Position numbers and translations under genes: made by a program. Shown here in pieces: positions 38,201-48,300 of a stretch of DNA of 64,000 nucleotides. The notes under the pieces are model-generated. The model did no database searches, was not told the origin of the DNA, and saw nothing but the letters and a program-made list of their open reading frames with translations. The DNA is taken from assembly GCA_002457295.1 (NCBI GenBank), contig NTKF01000002.1, positions 10,280 through 74,279 on the forward strand, written 5' to 3'. Numbering within the stretch: position 1 is the stretch's first letter; each line of letters opens with the position of its first letter. The stretch is from Flavobacteriales bacterium MED-G22 (lineage in GTDB: Bacteria; Bacteroidota; Bacteroidia; Flavobacteriales; Flavobacteriaceae).

Positions 38201-39731
38201 TTTCAAGCACGGCATAATCATACCCCTCGCGCACTTTTGCACTCGCAGAACCAAAACTATTTTTTACTGTTGCAATATCTCTAATAGACTCGGTGATGAG
38301 TCCTCCAAAACCTATCGTTTCTGGATCTAACCGATTTACTCCATTGTCAGGAGGAGCATTTCTATTCGATTCAGTAAAAAAAGGAGTGGAAATTTTATCA
38401 AGTCTTGTTTTCTCTGGATTTGCTTCAGCGAGGTCTTGCAAGGCTACTATGTTTCTAACATTTTGAGTGCGGGCTCCTCTATTGGTGACCCAAACTTCAA
38501 TTCTAGTGATTTGAATAGGAGAATTGATATAAGGGTAGGTTTTTAAAAAAGCATCATAATTGTCTCGAAAATATTGAGCCAAAAAATAATGCCGGTCTTC
38601 TTCATAATCTAGTGCAAATAAATCAAACTCTTGTAGAGTTCCTCCTCCTTGAGTAGTTATGTTTTGTGATTGAGACCGTTGTTCAGAAAATACACTGGAG
38701 ATGGTGGTTCTCCCAAATTTTAAATCAGTGCGCACACCAAATAAACTTTGAGCACCTTGAATTAAATTACTATTTATAGGCATACTTACGTTACCAATAT
38801 CGATATTTTGTAAAATCCCATCCTCAGTCACTTTTCCATTGAGAAAATTAGAAACCCGATTAGAAACCTGTGCTGTGCTGTTGGGTAAATTATTAACTTT
38901 ATTTTTTAGAGACTCTATTTTTTGTTTTGTTTGTTCGATGGCGACTTTTGCCTCATTGACTCCTTCTCGCACTTCATTAATTGTTCCTTGCGCTTGTTCA
39001 AATCGGTTTTGAAATGCTCCAATTTGTCGGCCATAATTATCTGGTAATATTTCTGTAGCATCGGCCAAGGTGGGAGGGTTGAATCTAATTTTTATAAGAT
39101 TTTGAAAATCAAAGGTAGATTCTGTATCATAATTCGCAATGATTTGTAAACGCTCTCCAATATTTCCCAGCAAACTTAAGCTGATTTGCTGGTCAAAATC
39201 AAAACCGAAATTTCTTCTGTCACGAGGAGAACTAATGGGATTGTCTGTTTTTTGATAACGAACTCCTAGATCAATTCCAATAGAACCTTGGGGCACAACG
39301 TCTATGCTATTGCTACCAAAAATAGTTTGAAAAAACTTATTGTTAACATATACTTCTGGGAGTAAATTTTTCTGACTTTCTTCAAGATTAGAGCTTTTAC
39401 CACTTAATGCTGCGATCTTTTCTTGAAAATAACTTTCCATTTGTTCTTTGAGCACTAGTGCTTCAAACTCTTCTAAAGTCAAAACGAGGGGAGTCCCTAC
39501 AGGATAACCTTCAATTTCTTCAGAAAAAATATACCGCTCTGTTGTGGGGTCATAGGTATACTTGCTTACGATAGATTGAGGCAATGGAATTTTGATCTTC
39601 CCCAAATCGGCTCCGGATTGAACATTGTCCTGTGCCCATAGCAATCCATTACATAAGATAAAACACAGAATAAGAAGTTTTCGGAAGCTAAAGGAACAAT
39701 GTTTATTTAGTAATTGAATTTTTCCAATCAA
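32292..39731 (-). CDS. sprA: Type IX secretion outer-membrane translocon SprA/Sov
   Basis: 2479 residues, close to the ~2400 of Flavobacterium johnsoniae SprA. A signal peptide (LLILCFILCNGLLWAQ) precedes a very large beta-rich protein with many aromatic strands and a C-terminal barrel end (SIRSGFTLRYNFGN). SprA forms the single-chain outer-membrane channel of the type IX secretion system used for surface adhesins and gliding. The flanking ruvA (3 bp upstream) and gcvH give the known flavobacterial order. No T9SS cargo with the usual C-terminal sorting domain was seen in the window. Confidence 0.95.
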   Translation of the reverse strand: MIGKIQLLNKHCSFSFRKLLILCFILCNGLLWAQDNVQSGADLGKIKIPLPQSIVSKYTYDPTTERYIFSEEIEGYPVGTPLVLTLEEFEALVLKEQMESYFQEKIAALSGKSSNLEESQKNLLPEVYVNNKFFQTIFGSNSIDVVPQGSIGIDLGVRYQKTDNPISSPRDRRNFGFDFDQQISLSLLGNIGERLQIIANYDTESTFDFQNLIKIRFNPPTLADATEILPDNYGRQIGAFQNRFEQAQGTINEVREGVNEAKVAIEQTKQKIESLKNKVNNLPNSTAQVSNRVSNFLNGKVTEDGILQNIDIGNVSMPINSNLIQGAQSLFGVRTDLKFGRTTISSVFSEQRSQSQNITTQGGGTLQEFDLFALDYEEDRHYFLAQYFRDNYDAFLKTYPYINSPIQITRIEVWVTNRGARTQNVRNIVALQDLAEANPEKTRLDKISTPFFTESNRNAPPDNGVNRLDPETIGFGGLITESIRDIATVKNSFGSASAKVREGYDYAVLESARKLSPQEYSYHPQLGYISLNQRLSNDEILGVAFQYTYLGKVFQVGEFANGGVPGTEITSNQNNPQQAPVVQTNNLVVKMLKSSVTDVRQPVWDLMMKNIYNTGAFQLSEEDFKLSILYTDPSPINYMTAVNNKIWPKELEQQVLLNTFQLDRLNVYQDLTAKGDGFFDYVPGITIDPKFGRIIFPQVEPFGEFLFDLLDDPNTSKENYDQVNSFNSNQKKYVFREMYALTKAAALEAIEKNKFQLKGRYKSEGGDGIPIGAFNVPRGSVRVTAGGRLLQEGLDYTVNYEIGRVKILDEGLKASNIPIDISVENNSFFNQQNKRFSGINIIHQLNERAYFGATLVNLSENPLTQKANYGTEPVNNTMMGFNTNFSTEIPFLTRMANKITTVKSSTPSQLSFRGEVAALRARNPRNTQLQGETNVYIDDFEGAQTNIDIKGFNAWNLSSVPINGVLGAEEKGLARGYGRSKLAWYSIDRIFYSRTPPTGINNNDISDNTTRRIFIKEIFPEQDLVQGNTTVQNTLDLAYYPDEKGPYNNSPIESFEEKSKEHWAGITRSINATNFEQANVEFIEFWLLDTFSDLEADEDELGDLVFHLGNISEDILDDGRKQFENGLPGATENTATYETEWGKVPATQSLVYAFNTEAEDRERQDVGLDGLSDSEEFNIYNNGPTNDPAGDNYEYYIKASGNILERYKNYNGTDGNTPISFSDTDRGNTTEPDTEDINRDQSMNTIDSYFEYRIPIRKSMAVGNHPFVTDVRDNVKVLVPNGDEINTRWLQFKIPIQKGYYEETIYEPYFKSVNAIEDLRSIRFMRMLLHKFDQPVVFRFGTLDLVRGDWRQYTKQLNEEVLGNQNTTVDISTVNILENENRIPVNYVLPPDIQREQINNNNTIVRQNEQSLAFRICDLQPMDARGIFKNVNLDMRQYKKIRMFIHAESIPGNPPLPDAEGDSEYDNRLVAFLRLGTDNKDNYYQIEIPLKPTPYTENTSNRLSADEVWIPDQNELVVATSLLSKLKSKALIGNAQGKALYFDEALNPISEFTPISSLPGEKKYKLSIRGNPTLGAIRTLMIGVKNPSEELGNTLCGEVWFNELRLSGIEDEGGWAAVGGLDANIADFANISATGRYATIGFGNVDQTPNQRAREDLLQYDLVTNMNLGQLVPENWGLEIPLNFAAGETIISPEYDPFYQDIKLKDRLASADRKSLKDTIKRQAQDYTRRKSISMIGVRKRRTGSGESKIYSPENFNFSYAYNALEHRDFELENLQEEELVLGANYTYAFKQKNISPFQKTKAFQQKKYWEWLKALNFSLLPNALNFNANLNRALYSQKFRQVYFEGVDASLQRELPNLQQHNFLFDYNYTWTHNLTRSLRLTFDANTSNIVRDREALDQQDETESRVYNLWSGLTNFGELNRHFHTLSLNYRLPFQYIPFLRFIDATYNYKADYSWQRGSEALEQVEGPNGEILGRVNTLQNGNTKTITGNLSFQKLYTVFGIKSPNQRTPARGNLSRTLDSVSKKRSNTLRKAVTPLLSVLNKIKRVQFNYSENNGTLLPGYLPAVGFAGGLQPTLGFTLGSQADLRYTLAQRGWLTSFPNFNETLQQIHSSKFNLSGQLVPLEGLLIDFYVERNFSENSNENFLVRNNEYLPLNTNVFGNLGVSTVMIKTSFSQSSGQFNPTFETFRENRLIVADRLASQNQPITERDETDFPKGYGKSQQDVVLHSFLAAYLGADPNKVALEPIKRIGLPNWNLKYSGLNKIPSLSKIFSRFSLNHGYRASYTINNFQTNFDYDADFPLNTDVAGNIIPERLFSNVTLVEQFNPLMQLDMELKNNFKFLIEINRDRSLSLSLDNNLLTEVSGNEYVGGLGYRFRDLRMRTNFNGRRIILKGDLNIKADLSYRNNITVLRNLEYDNNQVTAGQKIFILKITADYALSRNVMATFFYDHNFSKFAISTAFPQTSIRSGFTLRYNFGN

Positions 39732-39734
39732 AAT

Positions 39735-40316
39735 TTATAATTTATTCAAAGCAACCTTTATAAGCTCTTCAATTGAGCTGTTTGGATCACTTTGAATCGC
39801 GTTATCAATAACTTTTTCAGCTTGACGTCTGGGGTAACCCAATACCTCTAATGCTGATAACGCTTCTTCTTTGATTGTATTGTTTTTTAGTAGTGGTATT
39901 TGTTCACTTTCATAGAGCTGGAGCATCTTGTCTTTAAGCTCAATGAGAACCCTTTGTGCTGTTTTTAGTCCAATCCCTTTTATGCCTTTAATTGTAGCTA
40001 AATCTTCATTCACTATAGCCGCATGAATTTCTTGTGGGGCGAGTGAAGATAACATGGTTCTTGCAGTAGCTGCGCCAATGCCAGAAACACTGAGCAATAA
40101 ACGAAAAATACTCCTTTCCAAAAGGCTGTGAAATCCAAATAATGTGTGTGCATCTTCTCTAATTTGAAGGTGTGTGTAAAGTTTTATTTTTTCTTCATCT
40201 TTAATTTGCGAAAAGGTGTGCAATGAAATATGTACTTCATAACCTATGCCATTGCAATCAATCACAAGAGTTGTTGGAGTTTTTTCGACCAGACGGCCAA
40301 TGAGTTGAGTAATCAT
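39735..40316 (-). CDS. ruvA: Holliday junction branch migration protein RuvA
   Basis: 193 residues. The OB-fold N-terminus is [31 protein letters not shown], followed by helix-hairpin-helix segments (LLSVSGIGAATARTML and IKGIKGIGLKTAQRVLIELKD) and a C-terminal RuvB-contacting domain (EALSALEVLGYPRRQAEKVI). It starts with an ATGA overlap on the malic enzyme stop and is followed by sprA. Its partner ruvB lies 22 kb away at 62603-63622. Confidence 0.97.
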   Translation of the reverse strand: MITQLIGRLVEKTPTTLVIDCNGIGYEVHISLHTFSQIKDEEKIKLYTHLQIREDAHTLFGFHSLLERSIFRLLLSVSGIGAATARTMLSSLAPQEIHAAIVNEDLATIKGIKGIGLKTAQRVLIELKDKMLQLYESEQIPLLKNNTIKEEALSALEVLGYPRRQAEKVIDNAIQSDPNSSIEELIKVALNKL

Positions 40317-42595
40317 CCCTTTACATTTTGTTGTTTTGTCTGAGCATCAATTACAGCAACCGCAGACATATTCACAATTTCTTCTACTGAGGCTCCTAGT
40401 TGTAATATATGTATAGGCTCGCTCAAGCCCATTAGAATTGGACCAATAGACAGATTTTCATTTAGTTCTTTCATTAACTTGTAGGTGATATTTGCAGCAT
40501 CAAGATTTGGAAAAATGAGTGTATTTACGTTCTTATTGGACAAGCCTGAAAAAGGAAAACGTTCCTCTAACAATTTCTTGTTAAAAGCAAAATCGGATTG
40601 TATAGGTCCGTCTACAATGAGTTCAGGGTTTGTTCTGTGAAGTAATTTGACTGCCTGCGATACTTTTTTAGCTTGAGGGAAGCGGGTAGATCCAAAATTG
40701 GAAAAAGAGAGCATACCTAACACTGGTTTAATACCAAACATAGCCACCGTTTTAGCTGTCATTTTTGCAATGGTAGCTAATTCTTTAGCGTTTGGTTCTA
40801 CATTAATAGTGGTGTCTGACAGAAAGATAGGGCCCCTTTTTGTCAGCATTAAATTGGTGGCTGCTACTCGTCTTACTCCTTTGGCTCTTGGAATAATCTC
40901 TAAAATGGGTTTTACTACCGTTGGGTAATTTCTTGAATAACCCGAAATCATAGCATCTGCATCACCGTTTTGGACCATCATTGCTGCAAAATAATTTCTT
41001 TCACTCATCAGTCTTTCCGCATCATAAAGAGTATACCCCTTTCGCTGCTGTGCTTTCCAAAATAATTTCGCATACTTTTCACGTAAGGGTTGATAAGAGT
41101 CATCTTTTGGGTCAATAATTTCAACCTTTGCCCCATAATCTAACTTGTTTTTTAAAGTTTCTATCATGGCTTTATTTCCGAGCAGTACGGGAGTTCCCAT
41201 TTTTTCTTCTTGAACAATTTGAGCTGCTTTCAAAACGTCCAAACAATCTGCTTCAGCATAGACAATTTTTTTAGGTTTTGCTTTTGCTCTATCCTGCATT
41301 AGTCGGATCAATTTCTGGTCACTGCCTAAAAGTGCTTCAAGGGACTCTTCATAGTTTTTCCAATTCTCTATGGGCTGGGTTGCAACTCCTGATTCCATTG
41401 CTGCTTTTGCAACTGCTGGAGGTATTTTAGTTATCAAACGAGGATCAAAAGGCTTTGGAATTATGTAGGCTTTGCCAAAACGTAGGCGCGTTTCATCATA
41501 GGCAACATTGACTTGCTCAGGAACAGGCTCCTTAGCTAATGCGGCTAGTGCTTTAACAGCAGCCATTTTCATTGCTTCATTGATCTTAGTGGCACGTACA
41601 TCTAATGCCCCTCTAAAAATAAAAGGAAACCCTAAAACATTGTTTACCTGATTTGGGTAGTCTGATCGACCCGTGGCCATGATGACATCTTTTCTCGTCT
41701 CACAAGCCAACTGATAATCAATTTCTGGATCTGGATTTGCCATGGCAAAAACAATAGGATTTTTTGCCATAGAGTTTAGCATCTCTACCGTTAAAAGCTT
41801 CGGTTTTGAAAGACCAATAAAGACATCTGCTCCCTTCACCGCATCACCTAGAGTATCTATTTTTTCTTGAGTAGCAAAAAACGCTTTTTCAGGGGTGAGG
41901 TGTTCTCTATCTGCACGAATAACTCCCTTAGAATCTACCATTAGGATGTGTTTTTTGAGTACACCAAAGGCCATATATAATTTTGAACATGAAATTGCAG
42001 CAGCTCCAGCTCCAGAGACAACAACTTTAAGCTCTTCCATTTTCTTTTGACTCAATTCAGCGGCATTTAAAAGCGCGGCGCAAGAAATGATGGCTGTTCC
42101 ATGTTGGTCATCATGCATTACTGGAATGTCCAACTCCTCTTTTAATCTTCTTTCAATTTCAAAGGCTTCTGGAGCCTTTATATCTTCTAGATTAATGCCG
42201 CCAAAAGTTGGAGAAATGGCTTTGATGGCCTGAATAAATTGTTCGGGGTCTTTGGCATCAACTTCTATATCAAAAACATCTATTCCAGCAAAAATTTTAA
42301 ACAATAGAGCTTTTCCCTCCATCACTGGTTTTGAGGCATTTGGACCAATATCTCCTAAGCCTAAAACAGCCGTCCCGTTTGAAATAACAGCAACTAAATT
42401 TCCTTTATTGGTATATTTATAAACCGAAGCTTTTTCTTTTTCTATTTCTAAACAAGGATGTGCAACGCCAGGAGAATAAGCCAAAGATAAATCTCTTTGA
42501 GTACGATAGTTTTTGGTAGGAATGACTTCTGTTTTACCAGGTTTGGGTTTGGCATGATATACCAATGCGGACCTTCTATGTTGGTCTTTTTTCAT
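40313..42595 (-). CDS. maeB: NADP-dependent malic enzyme with phosphotransacetylase-like domain
   Basis: 760 residues, the MaeB fusion length. The N-terminal malic enzyme part (about 1-430) has [31 protein letters not shown] and [12 protein letters not shown] for NADP binding. The C-terminal PTA-like part (about 435-755) has [15 protein letters not shown] and [10 protein letters not shown] segments. The enzyme converts malate to pyruvate with NADPH production; the PTA-like domain is usually regulatory (acetyl-CoA). It precedes ruvA with a 4-bp overlap. Confidence 0.96.
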   Translation of the reverse strand: MKKDQHRRSALVYHAKPKPGKTEVIPTKNYRTQRDLSLAYSPGVAHPCLEIEKEKASVYKYTNKGNLVAVISNGTAVLGLGDIGPNASKPVMEGKALLFKIFAGIDVFDIEVDAKDPEQFIQAIKAISPTFGGINLEDIKAPEAFEIERRLKEELDIPVMHDDQHGTAIISCAALLNAAELSQKKMEELKVVVSGAGAAAISCSKLYMAFGVLKKHILMVDSKGVIRADREHLTPEKAFFATQEKIDTLGDAVKGADVFIGLSKPKLLTVEMLNSMAKNPIVFAMANPDPEIDYQLACETRKDVIMATGRSDYPNQVNNVLGFPFIFRGALDVRATKINEAMKMAAVKALAALAKEPVPEQVNVAYDETRLRFGKAYIIPKPFDPRLITKIPPAVAKAAMESGVATQPIENWKNYEESLEALLGSDQKLIRLMQDRAKAKPKKIVYAEADCLDVLKAAQIVQEEKMGTPVLLGNKAMIETLKNKLDYGAKVEIIDPKDDSYQPLREKYAKLFWKAQQRKGYTLYDAERLMSERNYFAAMMVQNGDADAMISGYSRNYPTVVKPILEIIPRAKGVRRVAATNLMLTKRGPIFLSDTTINVEPNAKELATIAKMTAKTVAMFGIKPVLGMLSFSNFGSTRFPQAKKVSQAVKLLHRTNPELIVDGPIQSDFAFNKKLLEERFPFSGLSNKNVNTLIFPNLDAANITYKLMKELNENLSIGPILMGLSEPIHILQLGASVEEIVNMSAVAVIDAQTKQQNVKG

Positions 42596-42663
42596 TCTTT
42601 GGGTTTAAAACAAAGGTATTAAATTGAAACGACTTCAATTTTTCAAAAAACTGAAAACTGGGA

Positions 42664-44016
42664 TTATATTTTAACTCGTAAAGAAAATAATCCTCCAAGA
42701 ATTAGAAATAGCCCTGCTAGACGAATTACGTTGATAGGGTTTTCACCCAGAACGCCATAAACAAAATACTGCATACTGACAATTTGGATGATCATTGGTA
42801 TGACGATGAACATATTAAATATGCCCATATAGACCCCTGTTTTTTCTGATGGAATAGAGGCTGCCAGCATTTGATAGGGCATCGCCATCATGCTAGCCCA
42901 TGTGATACCCAGTCCAAAAGAAAACAAATATATTTGAGACACTGCAATGCCTGATCCAAAAGGATTTGGAATAGTAAAAAGTATAGTTGTGTCATCCAAA
43001 AATGGCATAGCAAGAAGTGCAGATCCACCTATTGCTAAACTTATGAAGTGAAGTTGTTTGGCACCAAATTTTCGTGCAATGGGTATCATGGCGAAAGCAA
43101 TTAAAAAACAGATGATATTATAGGTGCCATTCAAATTGCCAGTGAGCAATTGGGCTTGATTAAAATAAGTTGTTGATTGATCTAGCGTATTATAGAGAGA
43201 AAGAGACAATGCGGATGTGAGATATTGCCAATAACAGAACATGGCATACCAAGGAAAAAACATAACAGGAATGAGTTGTTTCATGGTGAGTGGCATTTCC
43301 TTTATGGCTATTCCAATGTCTTTTAGTGTTCTAATAACAGGGTTCCCCAATTTTTTTGCTTCTTTAATTCTCTCTAATTCTTCTTGGGTTGGTGGATATT
43401 CTGAAGTAGTAAAAACAGTCACTAAGATAGTCGCAATTGAGGCAAAGGCACCAATACCAAATGCCCAATAGGTTGAAACAGGAATGCCATTTTCCATTTT
43501 GTCACTTAAAGCTAAAATGCCAAAAGAAACTAATAGAGCGGGTGTAAAGTTTGCCATAGTGGTTCCTAGTCCAGTGAAGAAACTTTGCATGAGAAAGCCA
43601 ATGGAGTGTTGTTTTTTATCTAATTTATCTGATATAAAAGCTCGATAGGGTTCTAAAGCAATATTGTTTGCAGCATCTAAAATCCAGAGAAGACTGGCGG
43701 CCATCCATATGGTACTAGAATAGGGCATTGATACCAAAGCGATACTTGCTATGACAGCTCCAATAAGAAAAAAGGGCTTTCTTCTTCCAAATCTTACAGA
43801 CCAAGTTCCATCACTAATAGCACCAATAATGGGTTGCACTATTAGACCTGTAACTGGACCTGCTAACCACAACATTGGCAACTCAGATTCTTCAGCCCCA
43901 AGATATTTGTATATGGCACTCATATTACTTTGCTGCAATCCAAAACTGAATTGAACACCAAAGAATCCAAAGTTCATAGTTAGAATTTGCCAGAAAGAAA
44001 GATGCTTTTTATTCAT
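42664..44016 (-). CDS. SLC45-type MFS sugar transporter
   Basis: 450 residues, about twelve membrane helices. The segments LWLAGPVTGLIVQPIIGAISD, RFGRRKPFFLIGA and ANNIALEPYRAFISD are typical of the GPH/SLC45 group of MFS proteins, which import disaccharides such as maltose or sucrose by cation symport. The N-terminal LSFWQILTMNFGFFGVQFSFGLQQ matches bacterial members. It is the last gene of the susC-led array, six bases after the haloperoxidase-like gene. I infer that it imports the small product across the inner membrane. Confidence 0.88.
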   Translation of the reverse strand: MNKKHLSFWQILTMNFGFFGVQFSFGLQQSNMSAIYKYLGAEESELPMLWLAGPVTGLIVQPIIGAISDGTWSVRFGRRKPFFLIGAVIASIALVSMPYSSTIWMAASLLWILDAANNIALEPYRAFISDKLDKKQHSIGFLMQSFFTGLGTTMANFTPALLVSFGILALSDKMENGIPVSTYWAFGIGAFASIATILVTVFTTSEYPPTQEELERIKEAKKLGNPVIRTLKDIGIAIKEMPLTMKQLIPVMFFPWYAMFCYWQYLTSALSLSLYNTLDQSTTYFNQAQLLTGNLNGTYNIICFLIAFAMIPIARKFGAKQLHFISLAIGGSALLAMPFLDDTTILFTIPNPFGSGIAVSQIYLFSFGLGITWASMMAMPYQMLAASIPSEKTGVYMGIFNMFIVIPMIIQIVSMQYFVYGVLGENPINVIRLAGLFLILGGLFSLRVKI

Positions 44017-44022
44017 TCAGGG

Positions 44023-45372
44023 CTATTGGACGGCAACAGTTGTCGAACTATTTTTTTTCAATGTTTGAATATTTTCAACAATATAATCCCCTACGCGTTG
44101 TCCCTGGCGAACGCCTTCTTCAATAGCCATCATATAATGTATTCCTCCATAAAGTCTAGAAATGGCGGCTTCTTCTGAAGCTTGAATAAAGGTATTATAG
44201 CTTCTGTCTGGTAAACCATAGGCTGACTCTGTTGTATCAACAAAAGAAAAATTTGGTCCATAAACATCTGTCAATGCTAATGCGGCAGCTCTAGAAATTA
44301 CTGAATGACCACTGGTATATTCTGGAAATGGTGGTGTTTGTAATAACGGAAGCCATTCCTCATCATAATAAGCATTTATCAATGTTTCAGGACGTACTAC
44401 CAATGTTTTCCATTTTTCATCCCAACAACTAATGAAAGCATCAAAAAGGGCGATGGTCACATTGGCAAAAGCATTTACGGTTTCATCAAAACTACTATTT
44501 GCTGTTCGTGCCGCAATACCAGTGATGCCAATCCAATGGCCACCGGGGGTAATTTTTTTGGTAGCAAACATGGCGTGCCCTCGGTGATGGGTGACATAGG
44601 GGTTGCAATCCCAAAATTTTGCAATTTCTAATTGCTCATCGTTGAGGCCTTTACCTATTTCATATACTTCAAATAATTGTTTTTGAAAAGGGCTGCCCTC
44701 TTTGAGGTCAAATTTTAGGGGTGGTTTGGCTGGAAACTGGTTGGCCGAATCTAAAACCATCGTTCTAATTTCTTTCCAATGAGGTTCAATTCCATCCATA
44801 TAGTCTGGAGGAGTGGGTTTCCAATATTCAGGAGGATCTAAAATAGTGTATTTAGGAAAGGTTCTAGTTTGGTTGTAGAGGTCTTTACTTGCCCACATCA
44901 TAATGTGTTCTGCTACTTTTATTCCAAACTTTTTAGAATTTGCCTTTAATGCTCTAGGAACTCCCATTTCCTTTAATTCCATTTCAAATGATTCTTGGAA
45001 TTGAGCAATTTTATCTTCCGAAAAAATAAGTTCTTTCCCAACTGCATTGAAGGCATAAAGTGCTGCCATATGGGGACTTATATTTTCATCTTCTGTCTTT
45101 GGAATTGGAGGTAAATGTGCTATTTGCCCACTTAATGAGTTGTATTTTTCTGGCATTGATTGGGCTAAAATCTCATAGGCAGCAATGGTGGGATAGAGAT
45201 AGACCCTTGAAGCTACTGGAGGTGAAAAAATATCGTAGACTACAATATCTGAGAGGTTTTGTATTGCTTTTTGAAAAAGCTCAGGATTTTCTAATTGCTT
45301 TGGTTCAAAAGGAGGCCTGCATCCTACGACAAATGCTACTAAGAAAAGGCCCTGTAAGATTTGCTTTTTCAT
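44023..45372 (-). CDS. Vanadium-dependent haloperoxidase/PAP2-like lipoprotein
   Basis: 449 residues. A lipoprotein signal ends FVVGC (Cys18). An all-helical PAP2 domain carries KX6RP (KWKTLVVRP, about residue 324), SGH (EYTSGHSVISR, about 357) and SRX5H (SRLYGGIHY, about 407). These are the vanadate/phosphate-binding motifs of vanadium haloperoxidases and PAP2 phosphatases. The classical Asp four residues after the last His is Ala here (HYMMA). It could be a haloperoxidase or a phosphatase. The gene sits 13 bp after VCBS-C and before the SLC45 gene. Confidence 0.85.
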   Translation of the reverse strand: MKKQILQGLFLVAFVVGCRPPFEPKQLENPELFQKAIQNLSDIVVYDIFSPPVASRVYLYPTIAAYEILAQSMPEKYNSLSGQIAHLPPIPKTEDENISPHMAALYAFNAVGKELIFSEDKIAQFQESFEMELKEMGVPRALKANSKKFGIKVAEHIMMWASKDLYNQTRTFPKYTILDPPEYWKPTPPDYMDGIEPHWKEIRTMVLDSANQFPAKPPLKFDLKEGSPFQKQLFEVYEIGKGLNDEQLEIAKFWDCNPYVTHHRGHAMFATKKITPGGHWIGITGIAARTANSSFDETVNAFANVTIALFDAFISCWDEKWKTLVVRPETLINAYYDEEWLPLLQTPPFPEYTSGHSVISRAAALALTDVYGPNFSFVDTTESAYGLPDRSYNTFIQASEEAAISRLYGGIHYMMAIEEGVRQGQRVGDYIVENIQTLKKNSSTTVAVQ

Positions 45373-45385
45373 AAGCGCTGGAGTT

Positions 45386-48300
45386 TTATTCTTTTTTCTT
45401 TAATAAATAGGAATTGTCATTATTGGTTATAACAACAAAATCGTCATTATCTAATTGTACAATTTTTTTTGCAATGGTACCCAAAGGTAAGGGAAACCGT
45501 TGGTAACTTGCAAAATTTTGAATGGTTGAATCATAAAAGTTAAACAAACCTCCTGCATTGGCTAAAGAAGGACCTAGTTCAGCTACATTGTTATTATTGT
45601 TTCCTACAAAGGCAAGTGTACCTGTTGTAGCATTAAAACTAAAATCTTCAATACTACTCTTCTGTGCCTCATTTGGGAGGGGTTTGGCTTCAAATGATGT
45701 TCCTCCTTGGTTTAGAAAAATCATAGAACGCAATTCCACCAAGCGTTTTGTTTGAAGAATATTGGATGGTTTTCTATCTACTAACGTTTCGATGCTATTT
45801 ACCTTAGCAAAATCATTGTAAGAAGTAAATCTTTTTTTGATGCCTGGTAGTTGAGATGACAGCTTATCTTTTGAAGCAAAGGGTATGGTTGTTTTTCCAT
45901 ATTCATAAAAAATAATTGGGTCTGCTTGCTTATTGTTGTCAAAATCATCCAAATATAGAACTATAGGCTTTTCAAGACTTGCATCCCACTTTAAATTTGA
46001 TCCTGCATTACCCGCAACAATATCTAAAAACCCGTCCTTATTGAAGTCTTCCACGAGAACGGTATTCCATAGCCCCTGTGTAGCTGCCAAACCGTATGCT
46101 GCTGTCTGATTTTCGAAGGCTTTACCTTCTTGATTGATTAAAATGGTTATGGGCATCCAGTCTCCCACTAAAATTAAATCTAAATAATCATCTTGGTTTA
46201 GATCTATCCATTGGGCATCTGTTATCATTCCCCATTGCTTTCGGTCTAACATTTTCATGGCCCTACCCGCTTCATTTTGAACAATAAAACTTTTTGGTGT
46301 TAATCCATAAGCGCCCGTAATACTTCTGCTGCCTATAAAATAGTCTGGGTTTTGATCGTTATCAAAATCAGCAATAGCCACACAGCCTGTGTTGGTTTGT
46401 GGCAATGAAATAGGCGCTCTTTTAAAAATTCCTTTTCCATCGTTGACATAGATACGATCTTCATAAGCTGGGTTGGGAGATATTACTTCATTTCCACCAC
46501 TTCCAACATATAAGTCTAGATCTCCATCTTTGTCAATATCAATACTAGCCACCGTAACATCTTCAAAGCCTCTATCGCGATCAAAATCTGGAATAAATTG
46601 ATTTTTAAATGTTCCTTGCTTTGTTCCTAATAAAATTTGGGCGGGTTGTTGGCTTGCACCTCCAATAAAAAAATCTTTTATCTCATCTTGATTAAAATCA
46701 GCATAAAGAACTGCAGGACCTTCTCTAGACAATCGTTCTGGGACTAGTTGTTCTTTTTCTTCGTCATAGTAATTATTTTCTATGTGCTTGAAAGGAAAAA
46801 GATCAAGTTCAAATTGTTCGTTTACCACTTTTTCTTGAAAACGAGAGGGTTTTTGAACTGATGGATTTATGACGATCAACCGATCATCAAATTGTTTTAG
46901 CCATTGTTCAGTTCCGTTTGGCCAAAGAACTTTTAATGAATCTAATAAACCTTGAGGGGGAAGCGCAAAATGAATTTTAGAACTTGATGCAGATTGAAAA
47001 CCTCTGACGGTTTGATGTTCTTTTATTGTGGTATACGCATTAGTGTAAAAAAACAATTTTGTTCCTACCACGTTAGGACAGTTTTCATTTGGCTTTAAGA
47101 CAAAAGTGAAACTTTGATTTCCCTCTTTTTTATTTTCTAAAATTTGAGCAGGTGTGTCTATATTGTTTAGAATCAAGTCCAAGTCGCCATCATTATCTAG
47201 ATCGCTGTAGGCTGCCCCTGTGGTATAGCCAGGAGTACCAATGGCAGATTTTTCAATGCTTTCAAAACCAAGTTTTCCTTTGTTATGAATTAAAAGATTT
47301 GGAATCTCAAGGGTAGGCATTTCGTTGATGATTTTTTTTCTGATTTTGTCTTTTTTAGTTTGCTCAAACTGGCTATAATTTGTGTTACTTAAGTAGTTGA
47401 TATAATCTAAATCGTTTGGCCTTTTTACAATCCCATTAGGCACAAAAATGTCATTCCACCCATCGTTGTCAAAATCAGCTAGAAGCACACCCCAACTCCA
47501 GTCTGTAGCAAAGGTTTTTGTTTGAAGTGCTAGATCAGAAAAAGTTGTATCGCCATTGTTGATTTGTAAATGATTTCTCGCAAACTGAGGTCTAAACCCA
47601 TACCGCTCTTTAATCCTTATGACCTGATCTGTATCTTCCCCTCCCGATTTTAAAAGAATTTCTGCAGCAAAGGGAAGCATGTCTGTAGTAAAAAAATCAA
47701 GGAATCCATCGTTATTCATGTCGGCTATATCAATTCCCATAGTGAACCTAGAAGTATGGCTGGTATAAAACTCAATAGATTCGGTGAATGTTTTATTACC
47801 ATTATTGATGTAGAGATAGTCGTTTTCATGAAAATCATTACCTACATAAATATCGGGCAAACCGTCCATATTAAAATCTGAAATCCCAACAGCCAAGCCA
47901 TAACCCAATGCACTGCTGTAAATTCCTGAAGATTCAGTGACCTCTTCAAAAGTGCCTGACTCATTCATCTTATTTTCATAGAATCGATCGCCAGCAAGTG
48001 TATTTGGAATTTTCCGTGCTTTTGTATTTCCATAACTTCTGACTGAATGAATATTATGATTCAATAAATAAAGATCTAAATCTCCATCTTGGTCATAGTC
48101 TAAAAAGGCGGCCTGCGTTGAAAAGCCTGAAAAATCTAAATTAACTTCTGAAGCAGCTTCTGTAAAAGTCAAATCGCCGTTGTTTAAATAGAGTTCATTA
48201 TGAGATTGTAACTCATTAAACTGTCCTACTTTGCATACATAAATATCTATATAGCCATCGTTGTTAACATCTTGCATGCTCACTCCCGTGGACCAAGAGG

